Source: Streptomyces sp. BV286
Lineage (GTDB): Bacteria > Actinomycetota > Actinomycetes > Streptomycetales > Streptomycetaceae
Assembly (NCBI RefSeq): GCF_019090165.1
Contig: NZ_JAHRIB010000045.1
Location: 1 to 64,000 of the forward strand
Length of the DNA stretch: 64,000 bases
Direction of reading: 5' to 3'
Position 1 is the stretch's first letter, and each line of letters begins with the position of its first letter. The position numbers and the translations under genes were made by a program. Of the stretch, positions 7,440 through 16,404 are shown piece by piece. Under the pieces are notes generated by a model. It worked only from the letters and a program-made list of their open reading frames with translations. It had not been told where the DNA came from and did not search any database.

Positions 7440-9992
7440 GTGAACGACGCGACCCCGTCGAATTCCCCCTCGACCGGCAGCCTGTTCGATACGACCGACG
7501 AACGGCTCGCGGCAGACCTGAAGAAGGGGTCGGGCAAGCGGCCCGCCCACTATCCCGCCGGAGAACTGCTGGGACGGCACTGGGTGCCTGTCTTCTCGTA
7601 CGCCCGGTTGTGCACCAACGGTGTGCAGTACGCGGGAATGCTCACCACCGCCGCATTCACCCGGCTCTTCGGGGAATCGGTCCGCCAGGTCGGGCCCCGG
7701 GCGGCGTGGCGGCCGGAACTGCTGGTCGCCGTGCGCCGAATAGCCGGCGAGTGGGACGCGGACAAGCGCCGTGGGCTGCTCCACCCCGAGTTGCAGTCCG
7801 CACCCGGCGACAACGGCCGGGCGGCGGCGCTGCTTGTGCCGCCCGAGAACCGGCGTCTGGTGTCGCGCGCGTTCCAGCGGCTGCCGGAGGCCGCCCGGTG
7901 TGTGCTGTGGCACGCGGAGGTCGAGGCCGAGGAACTCGCGGTCCCGGCCCGTCTGCTCGGCATCGCGGCCGAGGACGCTCCCCAGGCGCTGGAACGCGCT
8001 CGGGAACTGCTGCGACAGAACTGCCTCGAAGCCCATCGTGAACTCGCCCCCGACGACGAGTGCCGCCGCTACAGCCGGCTCCTCGACGTCTCGCTCCGGC
8101 GCGGCGGCAACAGCGTCGACCCCGATCTGCGGCAGCACATCGCCGACTGCGGCCACTGCCAGTACTCGGCCGAACAGCTGAGGCAGTCGGAGGGCCGCCT
8201 GGCCGTCCTGCTGGCCGAAGGCGTCCTGGGATGGGCGGCTCAGGAATATCTCGACTCCAGGCCCGGGCGCCGTACCGGCGTCGAGGAGACGAAGGCCGGG
8301 CGCGTGCTGTTCACGGCGCCGGAGACGGACCCGTACGCGGGCCCGCACCCTGGTTTCGGCCCGTATCCGGGTGCAGGCCCGCACCAGCATTCCGCTCCGT
8401 ACGGGGCGGGCCCCCACGCGGGTCCTGGTCCGTTCTCGGGCTTCGGCGTCCACCCGGGTGCCGGAGGTGACCCGGCCGGCGAGGTCTCCGTGGACTCCCC
8501 GCTCGGCTCCGGCGCCGCCCGCTACCCGGAGGCCGACTCCGTGTGGGGCCCGAGCCCCAGGGCGGAGGCCGGACCCCGTCCGGAAGCCGGCTCGCATCCG
8601 GGTTCCGCCGCCTTCGCGGAGGAAGGAGCGGGGACGGGGCCCACGGACGGGGCTCACCGGGCCGTCGGTGACCACGTGGACACGAGCCTCCTCTCCGGCC
8701 CGGATGCCGGTCCGGGAGCCGCGCCTCAGCAGCCCGCCGGGTCCCCGGAGGGCGCCGGCAGCGACCCTTACGCCCACTCGCACCGGGGCGCGGATGCCCT
8801 GCCGGGTGCGGAGAGCGGCGCGTACCCGGGTGCCCAGCCGTACCCGGGGGCTCCTCCGTATCCGAGCGTGGCCCCGTACGTCGGTGCCCACCCGGATCCA
8901 GGTGTCGATCCGACTGCACGTGTCGACCCGGCTCCGGGAGTCGCCCCTCGTACGGGTATCGATTCGTTCACGGGTATCGTCGCGGACCTCCGCCCCGGCG
9001 CCGTCTCACAGTCGGCCGCGGGCCATGCCGCGAACTCCGGCCCCCGGCACGCCCTGCGGCTGCCTCCGCACCCCGATGCGAGCCCCGTCGGCGATCCGGA
9101 GAGGAAGCGGTTGCTGAAGCGGCGCAACCTCGCCCTGGCCGTGATCGCGGTGAGCGGATGCGTCCTCGTGCCGCTGGTTCTGTGGTCCGGCGGCGGTGAC
9201 GACGCCACGCCCTCATCCGACTCGGGTTCCGGGACGGCCGCGGAGGAACCGGAGGAGCGGCCGACGAGGATCGGTGTCGGCGACGCGGAGGCCGGCGCGC
9301 AGCGCGGACGGCTGCGCAACAAGGACAGCGGTGACTGCGTCGGTGTCGCCGACGGCAAGGCGGCCGTGGGCGCGGAGGTCGTCCTCGCCACCTGCACCTC
9401 CTCGGAGCGCCAGCAGTGGTCGTACGAGAGCGACGGGCTGCTGCGGAGCCTGGCCGACGAGGATCTGTGCCTCGATTCCCGGCTTCCCTCCTCCGTCCGC
9501 CTGGGGTCGTGCGAGGGCGAGAGGAACCGGGAGAGCGCCCGCTACGACTTCACCCTCGCGGGCAACCTGGTGCCCCTGGGGCAGCCGACCCTCGCCCTGG
9601 CCCCCGTCTCGGGCGACGAGGAGACGGGGCTCGTCCTCAAGACCCGTGACGACGGGCCGGAACAGCGCTGGGAGATGGACGCGTCGGTGGACTCGCTCCA
9701 GATGGAGTGGATCACCTCGTACACGAACAGGGACCCGGTGCGGCCGACGCCCCACGGTGAACCGGAGCCCAGCCGCACGCCGCGGTCACCCGAGCCCAAG
9801 CCCACACCTCCAGCGGCGTCCCCGACCCCGCAGCCCACGCCCTCCGCCTCCGGCGCCCCGTGCTACGGCTACTACTGCTGGCCCGGTGGTTACGGAGGAG
9901 GCGGATACGGCGGCGGTTACGGAGGCGGCTATCCGTACGGCGGCGGATACGGCGGCGGAGGCTACGGAGGTGGGGGGTACGGCGGCCGCTGA
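7440..9992 (+). CDS. Membrane-anchored sigma-like/zinc-finger protein with ricin-type lectin domain (paralogue 1)
   Basis: An 850-residue fusion. Residues about 30-220 look like ECF sigma regions 2 and 4 (MLTTAAFTRLF; RAFQRLPEAARCVLWHAEVEA). A zinc-binding anti-sigma-like motif follows (HIADCGHC, H-x3-C-x2-C), then a long Gly/Pro/Ala/Tyr-rich linker and one membrane helix (LALAVIAVSGCVLVPLVLW). The outside part is a ricin-type beta-trefoil-like domain (RLRNKDSGDCVGV, QQWSYESDGLLRS). It ends in a Gly/Tyr-rich tail of about 40 residues. The GTG at 7440 has GGAGG nine bases upstream. It is a paralogue of the gene at 16981. The layout recalls membrane-tethered ECF groups with a fused anti-sigma motif and extracytoplasmic sugar-binding domain. 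Whether it binds RNA polymerase is inference. Confidence 0.8.
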   Translation: MNDATPSNSPSTGSLFDTTDERLAADLKKGSGKRPAHYPAGELLGRHWVPVFSYARLCTNGVQYAGMLTTAAFTRLFGESVRQVGPRAAWRPELLVAVRRIAGEWDADKRRGLLHPELQSAPGDNGRAAALLVPPENRRLVSRAFQRLPEAARCVLWHAEVEAEELAVPARLLGIAAEDAPQALERARELLRQNCLEAHRELAPDDECRRYSRLLDVSLRRGGNSVDPDLRQHIADCGHCQYSAEQLRQSEGRLAVLLAEGVLGWAAQEYLDSRPGRRTGVEETKAGRVLFTAPETDPYAGPHPGFGPYPGAGPHQHSAPYGAGPHAGPGPFSGFGVHPGAGGDPAGEVSVDSPLGSGAARYPEADSVWGPSPRAEAGPRPEAGSHPGSAAFAEEGAGTGPTDGAHRAVGDHVDTSLLSGPDAGPGAAPQQPAGSPEGAGSDPYAHSHRGADALPGAESGAYPGAQPYPGAPPYPSVAPYVGAHPDPGVDPTARVDPAPGVAPRTGIDSFTGIVADLRPGAVSQSAAGHAANSGPRHALRLPPHPDASPVGDPERKRLLKRRNLALAVIAVSGCVLVPLVLWSGGGDDATPSSDSGSGTAAEEPEERPTRIGVGDAEAGAQRGRLRNKDSGDCVGVADGKAAVGAEVVLATCTSSERQQWSYESDGLLRSLADEDLCLDSRLPSSVRLGSCEGERNRESARYDFTLAGNLVPLGQPTLALAPVSGDEETGLVLKTRDDGPEQRWEMDASVDSLQMEWITSYTNRDPVRPTPHGEPEPSRTPRSPEPKPTPPAASPTPQPTPSASGAPCYGYYCWPGGYGGGGYGGGYGGGYPYGGGYGGGGYGGGGYGGR

Positions 9993-10002
9993 CGCTGCCC
10001 GT

Positions 10003-10040
10003 CGCCACGGGGACAGGTCACTCTGACGGTCCTCGTGGCG
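10003..10040. terminator. Bidirectional terminator hairpin
   Basis: CGCCACGGGGAC pairs with GTCCTCGTGGCG (one G-T pair) around a 14-base loop, between two convergent genes ending at 9992 and 10045. Confidence 0.65.
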
Positions 10041-10044
10041 CGTA

Positions 10045-12453
10045 TCAGTCCTCGCCGAGCGTCAGCTCCGCCCAGATCGTCTTGCCCTCGGTGGTGTGGC
10101 GGCTGCCCCAGCGCTGGGTGAGCTGGGCGACCAGCAGCAGACCGCGACCGCCCTCGTCGAACGTCTTGGCCCGGCGCAGGTGCGGCGCGGTGTGGTTGGA
10201 GTCCGACACCTCCACGATCAGGGTGGTGGTGTTGTGGATGAGGCGCAGCCGGATCGGGCGTTCCCCGTACCGGATGGCGTTGGTGACGAGTTCGCTGACC
10301 ACGAGCTCGGTCGTGAACGCCGCCTCGTCCAGCGCCCAGACGGCCAGCTGCCGCACGGCCTGCTTGCGGATCGGGCCGACGAGAGCGGGGTCGGCCGGGA
10401 TGTCCCAGGTCGCCACCTGGGAGGTCGGCAGGCCCTTCGTGCGGGCGAGCAGCAGGGCCACGTCGTCCGGGGCGCCGGCGGGCGGCAGCAGCGACTGGAG
10501 GACGTCGTGGCACGTCTCGTCGAGGGAGTCCGCGCCCTGGGCCAGCGCCCGGTACAGGAGAGCGCGGCTCTCGTCGACGTCGCGGTCGCGGCTCTCGACC
10601 AGGCCGTCGGTGTAGAGAGCGAGGACGGTTCCCTCCGCGAGCCTCAGCTCGGTCGACTCGAAGGGCAGCCCGCCCAGGCCCAGCGGCGGCCCCGGCGGTA
10701 CGTCGATCTCCTCGGGCGGGCCGCCGGGCGGCAGCATCACCGGTGGCGGATGCCCGGCCCGGGCGAGTGTGCAGCGACGGGTGACCGGGTCGTAGACCGC
10801 GTACAGGCAGGTGGCGCCGACCTCGCCCGTGGTGCCCTCGCTGCCCGCCTCGGCGGAGAGCCGGACGACCAGGTCGTCGAGATGGGTCAGCAGTTCGTCC
10901 GGAGCCAGGTCGATGTCGGCGAGCGTGCGCACGGCGGTCCGCAGCCGGCCCATGGTGGCCGACGCCTGCACGCCGTGGCCGACGACGTCCCCGACGACCA
11001 TGGCGACCCGCATTCCCGACAGCGGGATCACGTCGAACCAGTCACCGCCGACCCCGGCCCGTGCCGCGGGCAGATAGCGCGAGGCGGCCTCGACGGCGGC
11101 CGTGCGTGGCAGGGACTGCGGCAACAGGCTGCGCTGCAGGGCGATCGCGGTCTCGCGCTCCCGGGAGAAGCGGCGGGCGTTGTCGATGCAGACGGCCGCC
11201 CGGGCCGTGACCTCCTCGGCGAGCAGCACGTCGTCGGCGGTGAAGGGGTCGGGCCGCCGGAACCGGGTGAAGACGGCGACGCCCAGGGTCGCGCCACGGG
11301 CCTGGACGGGTACGGACATCGTCGAGTGGATGCCGTGCTCCCTGACCCGCTCCCCGCGCACCGGGTCCCAGGCGAGCCACTCCGCCAGTGTGGTCGTGGG
11401 ATCCGCGGCCACGATGGGCCGGCCGGCCAGCAGCGAGTCGGCCTGCGGCGAGCCGGCGGGATAGACGTCGATCTGCCCCAGCTTGACCACCGCCTCCGGA
11501 TCGCCGGGGTTCACCGACCGGTGCGCGGCGCGGCGCAGACTCACGGGGGCGAGGACGGGTCCGGTGTACGGCTCACCGCCGTGGTCGGGGGGATCGACGA
11601 GGTCGACGCTGACGAAGTCGGCGAGCGCGGGCACACAGACGTCGGCCAGCTCCTGGGCCGTACGGGTGACGTCGAGGGTGGAGCCGATCCGGATGCTCGC
11701 CTCGTTCACGATCTGCAGACGCTCGCGGGCGAGGTACTGGTCGGTGAAGTCGTGGGCGGTCAGGCAGACACCGCGCACCCTGCCGTCGGCGTCGGCCAGC
11801 GGTGCCATCCGCGCCAGCCAGGCCAGCGCACGGTTGTCGCCACTGGTGCCCAGGGTCTCCACGTCGTCGCGCCGCCCGGTCAGCAGGACCTGCAGCATGG
11901 CTGCTTCCAGCTCCTCGTTCTGCGGTCTGCCGCCGATCTCGGGGATGCGCAGACCGCGGACGCGTTCCTCGGGGAGGCCCATCGTCTCGGCCATCACCGC
12001 GTTGACCCTGCGCAGCCTCAGTCGCTCGTCGAAGATCGCGGTCGCGCAGGGTGACTGGTCCAGGGACGTGGCGGCGAGGAACTCGTCCTGCGCGACGGGT
12101 GTGCCGTTCTCCAGCGGGGTCACGACGAGCCAGTCGCTGCGGTCGCCGAGCTCGGGCCGCCGCCGGTGCGCGAGCAGCCATACGCGGAGCGTGCGGCCGT
12201 CCTCGTGGCGCAGCGCCAGCGTGTTGCTCCAGCGGTTGTCGGCCGGTGGCCGCGGCAGGGCCACGGTGTCCGGTGCCAGCAGGTTCGCGGCGGGACGGCC
12301 CACGACATCGTCCGGCGCATGGCCGAGCAGACGCCGGGCGCCTTCGTTCCACTCGACGAGGATGCCGTCACCGTCGATGACGGCCCTTGCCGTGGAGGTC
12401 TCGTCGAACGGGTAGCCCGGGCCGTCGCCCGATGTATCGCTGTGGCTCCTCAC
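10045..12453 (-). CDS. PAS/GAF/SpoIIE phosphatase with C-terminal anti-sigma-type ATPase domain
   Basis: An 802-residue soluble multidomain regulator. In order: a PAS domain (ARAVIDGDGILVEWNEGARR), a second PAS around residues 130-260, a GAF domain around 270-440, a PP2C/SpoIIE Ser/Thr phosphatase (VGGDWFDVIPLSGMRVAMVV; DGLVESRDRD), and an RsbW-like HATPase domain (VSELVTNAIRYG; GRGLLLV). Such proteins dephosphorylate anti-anti-sigma factors and/or bind sigma factors, controlling stress or development. The start is a GTG with GGAG about ten bases upstream. No anti-anti-sigma gene is adjacent. Two related proteins lie at 45667 and 55607. Confidence 0.9.
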   Translation of the reverse strand: MRSHSDTSGDGPGYPFDETSTARAVIDGDGILVEWNEGARRLLGHAPDDVVGRPAANLLAPDTVALPRPPADNRWSNTLALRHEDGRTLRVWLLAHRRRPELGDRSDWLVVTPLENGTPVAQDEFLAATSLDQSPCATAIFDERLRLRRVNAVMAETMGLPEERVRGLRIPEIGGRPQNEELEAAMLQVLLTGRRDDVETLGTSGDNRALAWLARMAPLADADGRVRGVCLTAHDFTDQYLARERLQIVNEASIRIGSTLDVTRTAQELADVCVPALADFVSVDLVDPPDHGGEPYTGPVLAPVSLRRAAHRSVNPGDPEAVVKLGQIDVYPAGSPQADSLLAGRPIVAADPTTTLAEWLAWDPVRGERVREHGIHSTMSVPVQARGATLGVAVFTRFRRPDPFTADDVLLAEEVTARAAVCIDNARRFSRERETAIALQRSLLPQSLPRTAAVEAASRYLPAARAGVGGDWFDVIPLSGMRVAMVVGDVVGHGVQASATMGRLRTAVRTLADIDLAPDELLTHLDDLVVRLSAEAGSEGTTGEVGATCLYAVYDPVTRRCTLARAGHPPPVMLPPGGPPEEIDVPPGPPLGLGGLPFESTELRLAEGTVLALYTDGLVESRDRDVDESRALLYRALAQGADSLDETCHDVLQSLLPPAGAPDDVALLLARTKGLPTSQVATWDIPADPALVGPIRKQAVRQLAVWALDEAAFTTELVVSELVTNAIRYGERPIRLRLIHNTTTLIVEVSDSNHTAPHLRRAKTFDEGGRGLLLVAQLTQRWGSRHTTEGKTIWAELTLGED

Positions 12454-12855
12454 ATCGCCGCCGCTCCATCGCGCACACTCACGGTGAACAGGTGCGTCAC
12501 TTGGGTTCCAGCGTAGTGCGTCGGGGTCCTCCGCACACGGCGCACCGGTTCCCGCCCGCGCACCCGGCCGCGTTCACGGTCGGCCCGTCGCCAACGGGTT
12601 CGGGGTGGCCCGACGGGAGCCGTTCACGCCGGGCCGGCCGGGCGGGTGGCCCGGCGCGAGGGGCAGGGCCGCGGGCGCCGACCTGCCGCCACCGTGGGCG
12701 AGTCGCACGGACTGCGCCTCGCCGCGAGGCACAAGTCCCGTGTCAGCAAAGGCCGTTCAGCGCGCGTCGTGACCGCGGGAGGCGACCGTGCGGTGACGGT
12801 GCCCACCGCCTCACGGGCAGCCGTCGCCCCGGTGAGACCCGGGGCGTTCCGCGCA
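12454..12855. other. Intergenic region, no gene seen
   Basis: About 400 bases between the phosphatase start and the orphan cytochrome b stop. It must hold the phosphatase promoter. Open frames here have no ribosome site and look like GC shadows. Confidence 0.5.
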
Positions 12856-14598
12856 TCAGCTGTCCGGGGTCCCCGCCCCACCGTCCCGACGCTCGACCGC
12901 CGAGGGCGCACCGATCAGCCGTTCACCCGTGGGACGTTCACCCGCGGGACGTTCGCCCGGCCGCGGCTCGCCCGGCTGGGGCTCACCGGGCCGGTGGGCC
13001 TCCCGGTACTCCTCGGCCGTCGGCTTCGGGATCTGCGCGTCGTCGCCGTACAGCGCGCGGGAGAGCCGGGCCCGCAGACGAGGCACGCGCCCGTCCGGAC
13101 GCGGCACGCCGTTCGCGTCCTCGGCGGGGCCTGCTTCGAGCGGCCGCGGCTGTTCGTGCTGGGTGAGGGTGTGCAGTTCGGCGGGGGAGAGGGGCCGGTG
13201 CAGTTCGACGTACTCGCCGTGCGGGAGCCGTTTGATCACCCCGGTCTCGCGGCCGTGCAACACCAGCTCGCGGTCCCGGCGTTGGAGGGCCAGGCAGATG
13301 CGCCGGGTGGCGGCGAAGACGGCCACGGGGACGACGAGGACCGCGATCCGGACCGCCCAGGTGACCGTGTTGATCGACAGGTGGAACCGGGTGGCCACGA
13401 TGTCGTTGCCCCCGCCCGCGAGCAGGACGAGGTAGAGGCTGATCCACGCGGCGCCGATGGCCGTACGGACCGGCCGGTTGCGCGGACGGTCCAGGAGGTG
13501 GTGCTCGCGCCTGTCGCCGGTGATCCAGGACTCCACGAACGGATAGACACCGATGAGGACGAGGAGGAGGGGGAAGACGACGATCGGAATCAGCACACCG
13601 AGGACCAGCGTGTGCCCGGCCACGGTGATCTCCCATCCCGGCATGATGCGCACCAGTCCCTCCGCGAAGCCCAGGTACCAGTCGGGCTGGGCTCCCGTGG
13701 ACACCTGGTCGGCGCGGTAGGGGCCGTACGACCAGACCGGATTGATCGTGGCGATCGCCGAGATGAGCGTGATCACCCCGAACACCAGGAAGAAGAAGCC
13801 GCCCGCCTTCGCCAGATAGACCGGCATGAACGGCGCACCCACGACGTTCCGTTCGGTCCTGCCGGGGCCGGGGAACTGCGTGTGCTTGTGGTAAACGACG
13901 AGGATCAGGTGGGCGACCACCAGAGCCGCCATGATCCCCGGGATCACCAGGATGTGCAGTGAATAGAAGCGCGCGATGATGTCGTGCCCGGGGAACTCGC
14001 CGCCGAACACGAAGAACGACAGATACGTCCCGACGATCGGCACCGACAGGATGGCGCCGTCCACGAACCGCATGCCGGTACCCGACAGCAGGTCGTCCGG
14101 CAGCGAGTAACCGAAGAGCCCCTCGAACAGGCCGAGCAGCAACAGGGTCCAGCCGAAGAGCCAGTTGACCTCGCGGGGCCTGCGGAACGAGCCGGTGAAG
14201 AAGTGCCGCATCATGTGCATGAGCATTCCGGCGATGAAGATCAGCGCGGCCCAGTGGTGGATCTGCCGGATCAGCAGACCGCCCCGTACGTCGAAGCTGA
14301 TGTCCAGCGTCGACGCGTACGCCTCGGACATCCGGATGCCGTTCAGCGGGACGTAACTGCCTTGGTACGTCACCTCGTTCATCGACGGGTGGAAGAACAG
14401 CGTCAGGTAGACGCCGGTCAGGATCAGGATGACGAAGCTGTAGAGGCAGATCTCCCCGAGCAGGAACGACCAGTGGTCGGGGAAGACTTTGCGCAGGTAC
14501 TTCCTGCCGAGGGTGTGGGTGCCCAGGCGGCCGTCGAACCAGTCGGCGACACGTCGGCCGGCAGGCGCCCCGGCCTCCTGGCGTCCGGCGGCGCTCAC
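12856..14598 (-). CDS. Cytochrome b subunit homologue (QcrB-like, orphan)
   Basis: A 580-residue polytopic membrane protein of the bc1 complex cytochrome b family. The haem-ligand His pairs are visible in two helices (HHWAALIFIAGMLMHMMRH and LHILVIPGIMAALVVAHL). The quinol-site motif appears as PDWY, the form common in actinobacteria. Main-chain qcrB normally sits with qcrC, qcrA and cta genes; none is here, so this is a paralogue. The GTG at 14598 overlaps the stop of the ECF sigma gene (GTGA), implying translational coupling. The C-terminal tail holds about six PGE[RP]-type repeats. Function in an alternative respiratory or redox-sensing context is inference. Confidence 0.87.
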   Translation of the reverse strand: MSAAGRQEAGAPAGRRVADWFDGRLGTHTLGRKYLRKVFPDHWSFLLGEICLYSFVILILTGVYLTLFFHPSMNEVTYQGSYVPLNGIRMSEAYASTLDISFDVRGGLLIRQIHHWAALIFIAGMLMHMMRHFFTGSFRRPREVNWLFGWTLLLLGLFEGLFGYSLPDDLLSGTGMRFVDGAILSVPIVGTYLSFFVFGGEFPGHDIIARFYSLHILVIPGIMAALVVAHLILVVYHKHTQFPGPGRTERNVVGAPFMPVYLAKAGGFFFLVFGVITLISAIATINPVWSYGPYRADQVSTGAQPDWYLGFAEGLVRIMPGWEITVAGHTLVLGVLIPIVVFPLLLVLIGVYPFVESWITGDRREHHLLDRPRNRPVRTAIGAAWISLYLVLLAGGGNDIVATRFHLSINTVTWAVRIAVLVVPVAVFAATRRICLALQRRDRELVLHGRETGVIKRLPHGEYVELHRPLSPAELHTLTQHEQPRPLEAGPAEDANGVPRPDGRVPRLRARLSRALYGDDAQIPKPTAEEYREAHRPGEPQPGEPRPGERPAGERPTGERLIGAPSAVERRDGGAGTPDS

Positions 14599-15554
14599 GC
14601 GTCCCCCTCCCGCTCGCCCAGGTGCACGTGCGTCAGCTTGTCGGGGTTGGAGACGATGTAGACGCCGGACACCCGGTCGCCCTCCGGGGTGAGGTCCATG
14701 ACCATGACCGCGTAGGGGGACCGGCCCTCGAACAGCACCGCCGAGTCGTCGCCGTTGACGCGCCGGTAACGGATGTCCAGGTGCTGGACGCCGTGCCGCG
14801 AGGCATGGGCGGTGAGGAGGCGGATGGCCTTGTCCCGTCCGTGCACCGGCCGCAGCCCCGCCGTGCGCCGCTTGCCGCCGCCGTCCGCCCACACCGTCAC
14901 GTCCGGCGCGAGGATCTCCATCAGCGCCCCGATGTCCCCGCCGAGCGCGGCCTCGACGAAACGCTCGGTCGCCTCTCTCCGCACCCGCGGATGCGCCTCG
15001 TACAGCGGACGCCGGGCGTGGACGTGACGGCGGGCGCGGTGCGCGAGCTGGCGGACCGCCGCGGGGCTGCGGTCGATGAACCGCGCGATGTCGGTGTGCG
15101 GGTACCCGAACACCTCGTGGAGGACGAACACCGCCCGCTCCAGCGGGGTCAGCGACTCCAGGACGACGAGCATCGCCAGGGAGACGGACTCGGCACGCAG
15201 GGCGCGGTCCGCGGCGTCGGCCGGCTCCTCCCCGCCGGACCCGGCCACCAGTGGCTCGGGCAGCCACGGGCCGACGTACGTCTCGCGGCGACGGCTGATC
15301 ACGGCCCGCCGCGTCAGCGCGTGGTTCACCGCGACACGCACCAGATACGCGCGTGGGTTCTCGATCCGCCGGTGCGGTGAGCGGTCGCGGCTGCCCGACC
15401 AGGACAGCCAGGTGTCCTGGAGCACGTCCTCGGTGTCGGCGACGCCGCCGAGCATGTTGTAGACGATCGCGAACAGCAGCTCGCGGTGATCCATGAACTG
15501 CCGGGTCGCCGTGGTCAGTACCTCGGTGGTCTCCGGTGCCGGACTTTCGGACAT
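14595..15554 (-). CDS. ECF41-family RNA polymerase sigma factor with SnoaL-like C-terminal domain
   Basis: A 319-residue extracytoplasmic-function sigma factor. Region 2 (AIVYNMLGGVADTEDVLQDT) is followed by the ECF41 signature YVGPWLPEPL, region 4, and a SnoaL/NTF2-like extension. Two ECF41 hallmarks are present in the extension: DGGGK (about residue 223) and NPDKL (about 304). In this family the extension replaces a separate anti-sigma factor. The ATG at 15554 has GGGAGG seven bases upstream. ECF41 genes usually neighbour carboxymuconolactone decarboxylases or oxidoreductases; here the coupled partner is an orphan cytochrome b. A TGTCACA element upstream suggests autoregulation. Confidence 0.9.
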   Translation of the reverse strand: MSESPAPETTEVLTTATRQFMDHRELLFAIVYNMLGGVADTEDVLQDTWLSWSGSRDRSPHRRIENPRAYLVRVAVNHALTRRAVISRRRETYVGPWLPEPLVAGSGGEEPADAADRALRAESVSLAMLVVLESLTPLERAVFVLHEVFGYPHTDIARFIDRSPAAVRQLAHRARRHVHARRPLYEAHPRVRREATERFVEAALGGDIGALMEILAPDVTVWADGGGKRRTAGLRPVHGRDKAIRLLTAHASRHGVQHLDIRYRRVNGDDSAVLFEGRSPYAVMVMDLTPEGDRVSGVYIVSNPDKLTHVHLGEREGDA

Positions 15555-15608
15555 GCCTGTGCCTCCCGTAGCGGCGCTCACTACTGCGAGGGCTCCGGAG
15601 GCGCGGGA

Positions 15609-15615
15609 TGTGACA
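15609..15615 (-). promoter_or_regulatory. ECF41-type -35 element TGTCACA
   Basis: Read on the minus strand this is TGTCACA, the -35 motif reported for ECF41 promoters, 54 bases before the sigma gene start. A second GTCACAT occurs about 20 bases further upstream. The family -10 motif CGTC is not at the usual spacing, so the call is tentative. Confidence 0.45.
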
Positions 15616-15696
15616 GTCCACGGTGAAATGTGACGCAGATCTCAGCGCTCGCACGGCCGGCCGGGCCCCGGCCACGCGAGCGCTCGATCGAACGGA

Positions 15697-15769
15697 GGTA
15701 CCCCTGCGGTACCGGTACATGGTGGCTCTGACCTGCTGGTATTTACGGGTGAGTACCTCTCGCGGTACC
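15697..15769. promoter_or_regulatory. GGTACC repeat array before toxin-antitoxin operon
   Basis: GGTACC occurs at 15697-15702, 15708-15713 and 15764-15769, with near-matches GGTACA (15714) and GAGTACCTC (15750-15758). A cluster of identical palindromes in a toxin-antitoxin promoter is what an autoregulating antitoxin would bind. Confidence 0.55.
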
Positions 15770-15777
15770 GTGGGGGT

Positions 15778-16023
15778 ATGCCAGCTCTCAACGTGGAGTT
15801 CAGCGAGCGCGAGCTCGAGGATCTGCGGCAGATCGCCAAGGAGCGCGGTACGTCGATGAAAGCCCTGGTGCGTGAAGCGGCCGCCGCCGACATCGTCCGG
15901 CACCGGGCGCTGCAGGAGGGCGCGGACGTCTTCCGCCGCTTCTTCGCCGCGCACGCGGACGAGTTCGCGGCGGCCTTCCCCGACGACGAACCACCCACCA
16001 AGGGCGAGGGGCGGGCCGCCTGA
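15778..16023 (+). CDS. Antitoxin, ribbon-helix-helix-like
   Basis: An 81-residue acidic protein. The N-terminus (LNVEFSERELEDLRQIAKER) has the beta-strand/helix pattern of a ribbon-helix-helix DNA-binding domain. The C-terminal part is charged and probably wraps the toxin. The stop is three bases before the toxin start, and a GGTACC array lies just upstream, consistent with autoregulation. Confidence 0.72.
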   Translation: MPALNVEFSERELEDLRQIAKERGTSMKALVREAAAADIVRHRALQEGADVFRRFFAAHADEFAAAFPDDEPPTKGEGRAA

Positions 16024-16026
16024 CCC

Positions 16027-16404
16027 ATGGCCCCCGTCATCCACATCGACGTGCCCTGGCTGCTCCAGCGTCATGAAGAGGTGCTGCCCGACCAGCCGAC
16101 CGTCAACGACTTCTCGGTGCTCGTGGCCGCGGTGGCCCGGCACCGGGTGGACCCGCCGCGGCTCGGAGTGGACTCGGACCCGGCCTGGCGTGCCGCCGCG
16201 CTCCTGCACACCCTCGCCCTGCTGAAGCCCCTGCCCTCCGCCAACGCCCGTTTCGCCTGTGCGACAGCGGTCTCGTACATGTTCGTGAGCGGTGTCGGGA
16301 TCGATCCTCCGTACGGGGCCCTCGTCGACCTGGCGCGCGATCTGATGTCCGGCAAGGCGGACGTGTTCGGGGCCGCCGACCGACTGCGTTCCTGGCAGAT
16401 CTGA
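16027..16404 (+). CDS. Doc/Fic-family toxin with degenerate Fic motif
   Basis: A 125-residue all-helical protein of the Doc type. The segment KPLPSANAR (67-75) aligns with the Fic/Doc core HPFx[DE]GN[GK]R: Pro68, Asn73 and Arg75 are kept, but the catalytic His is Lys67, the acidic residue is Ser71 and the Gly/Lys is Ala74. Canonical Fic AMPylation or Doc EF-Tu kinase chemistry is therefore doubtful, although the fold may be preserved. It is co-directional with the upstream antitoxin at a 3-base gap. Confidence 0.68.
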   Translation: MAPVIHIDVPWLLQRHEEVLPDQPTVNDFSVLVAAVARHRVDPPRLGVDSDPAWRAAALLHTLALLKPLPSANARFACATAVSYMFVSGVGIDPPYGALVDLARDLMSGKADVFGAADRLRSWQI

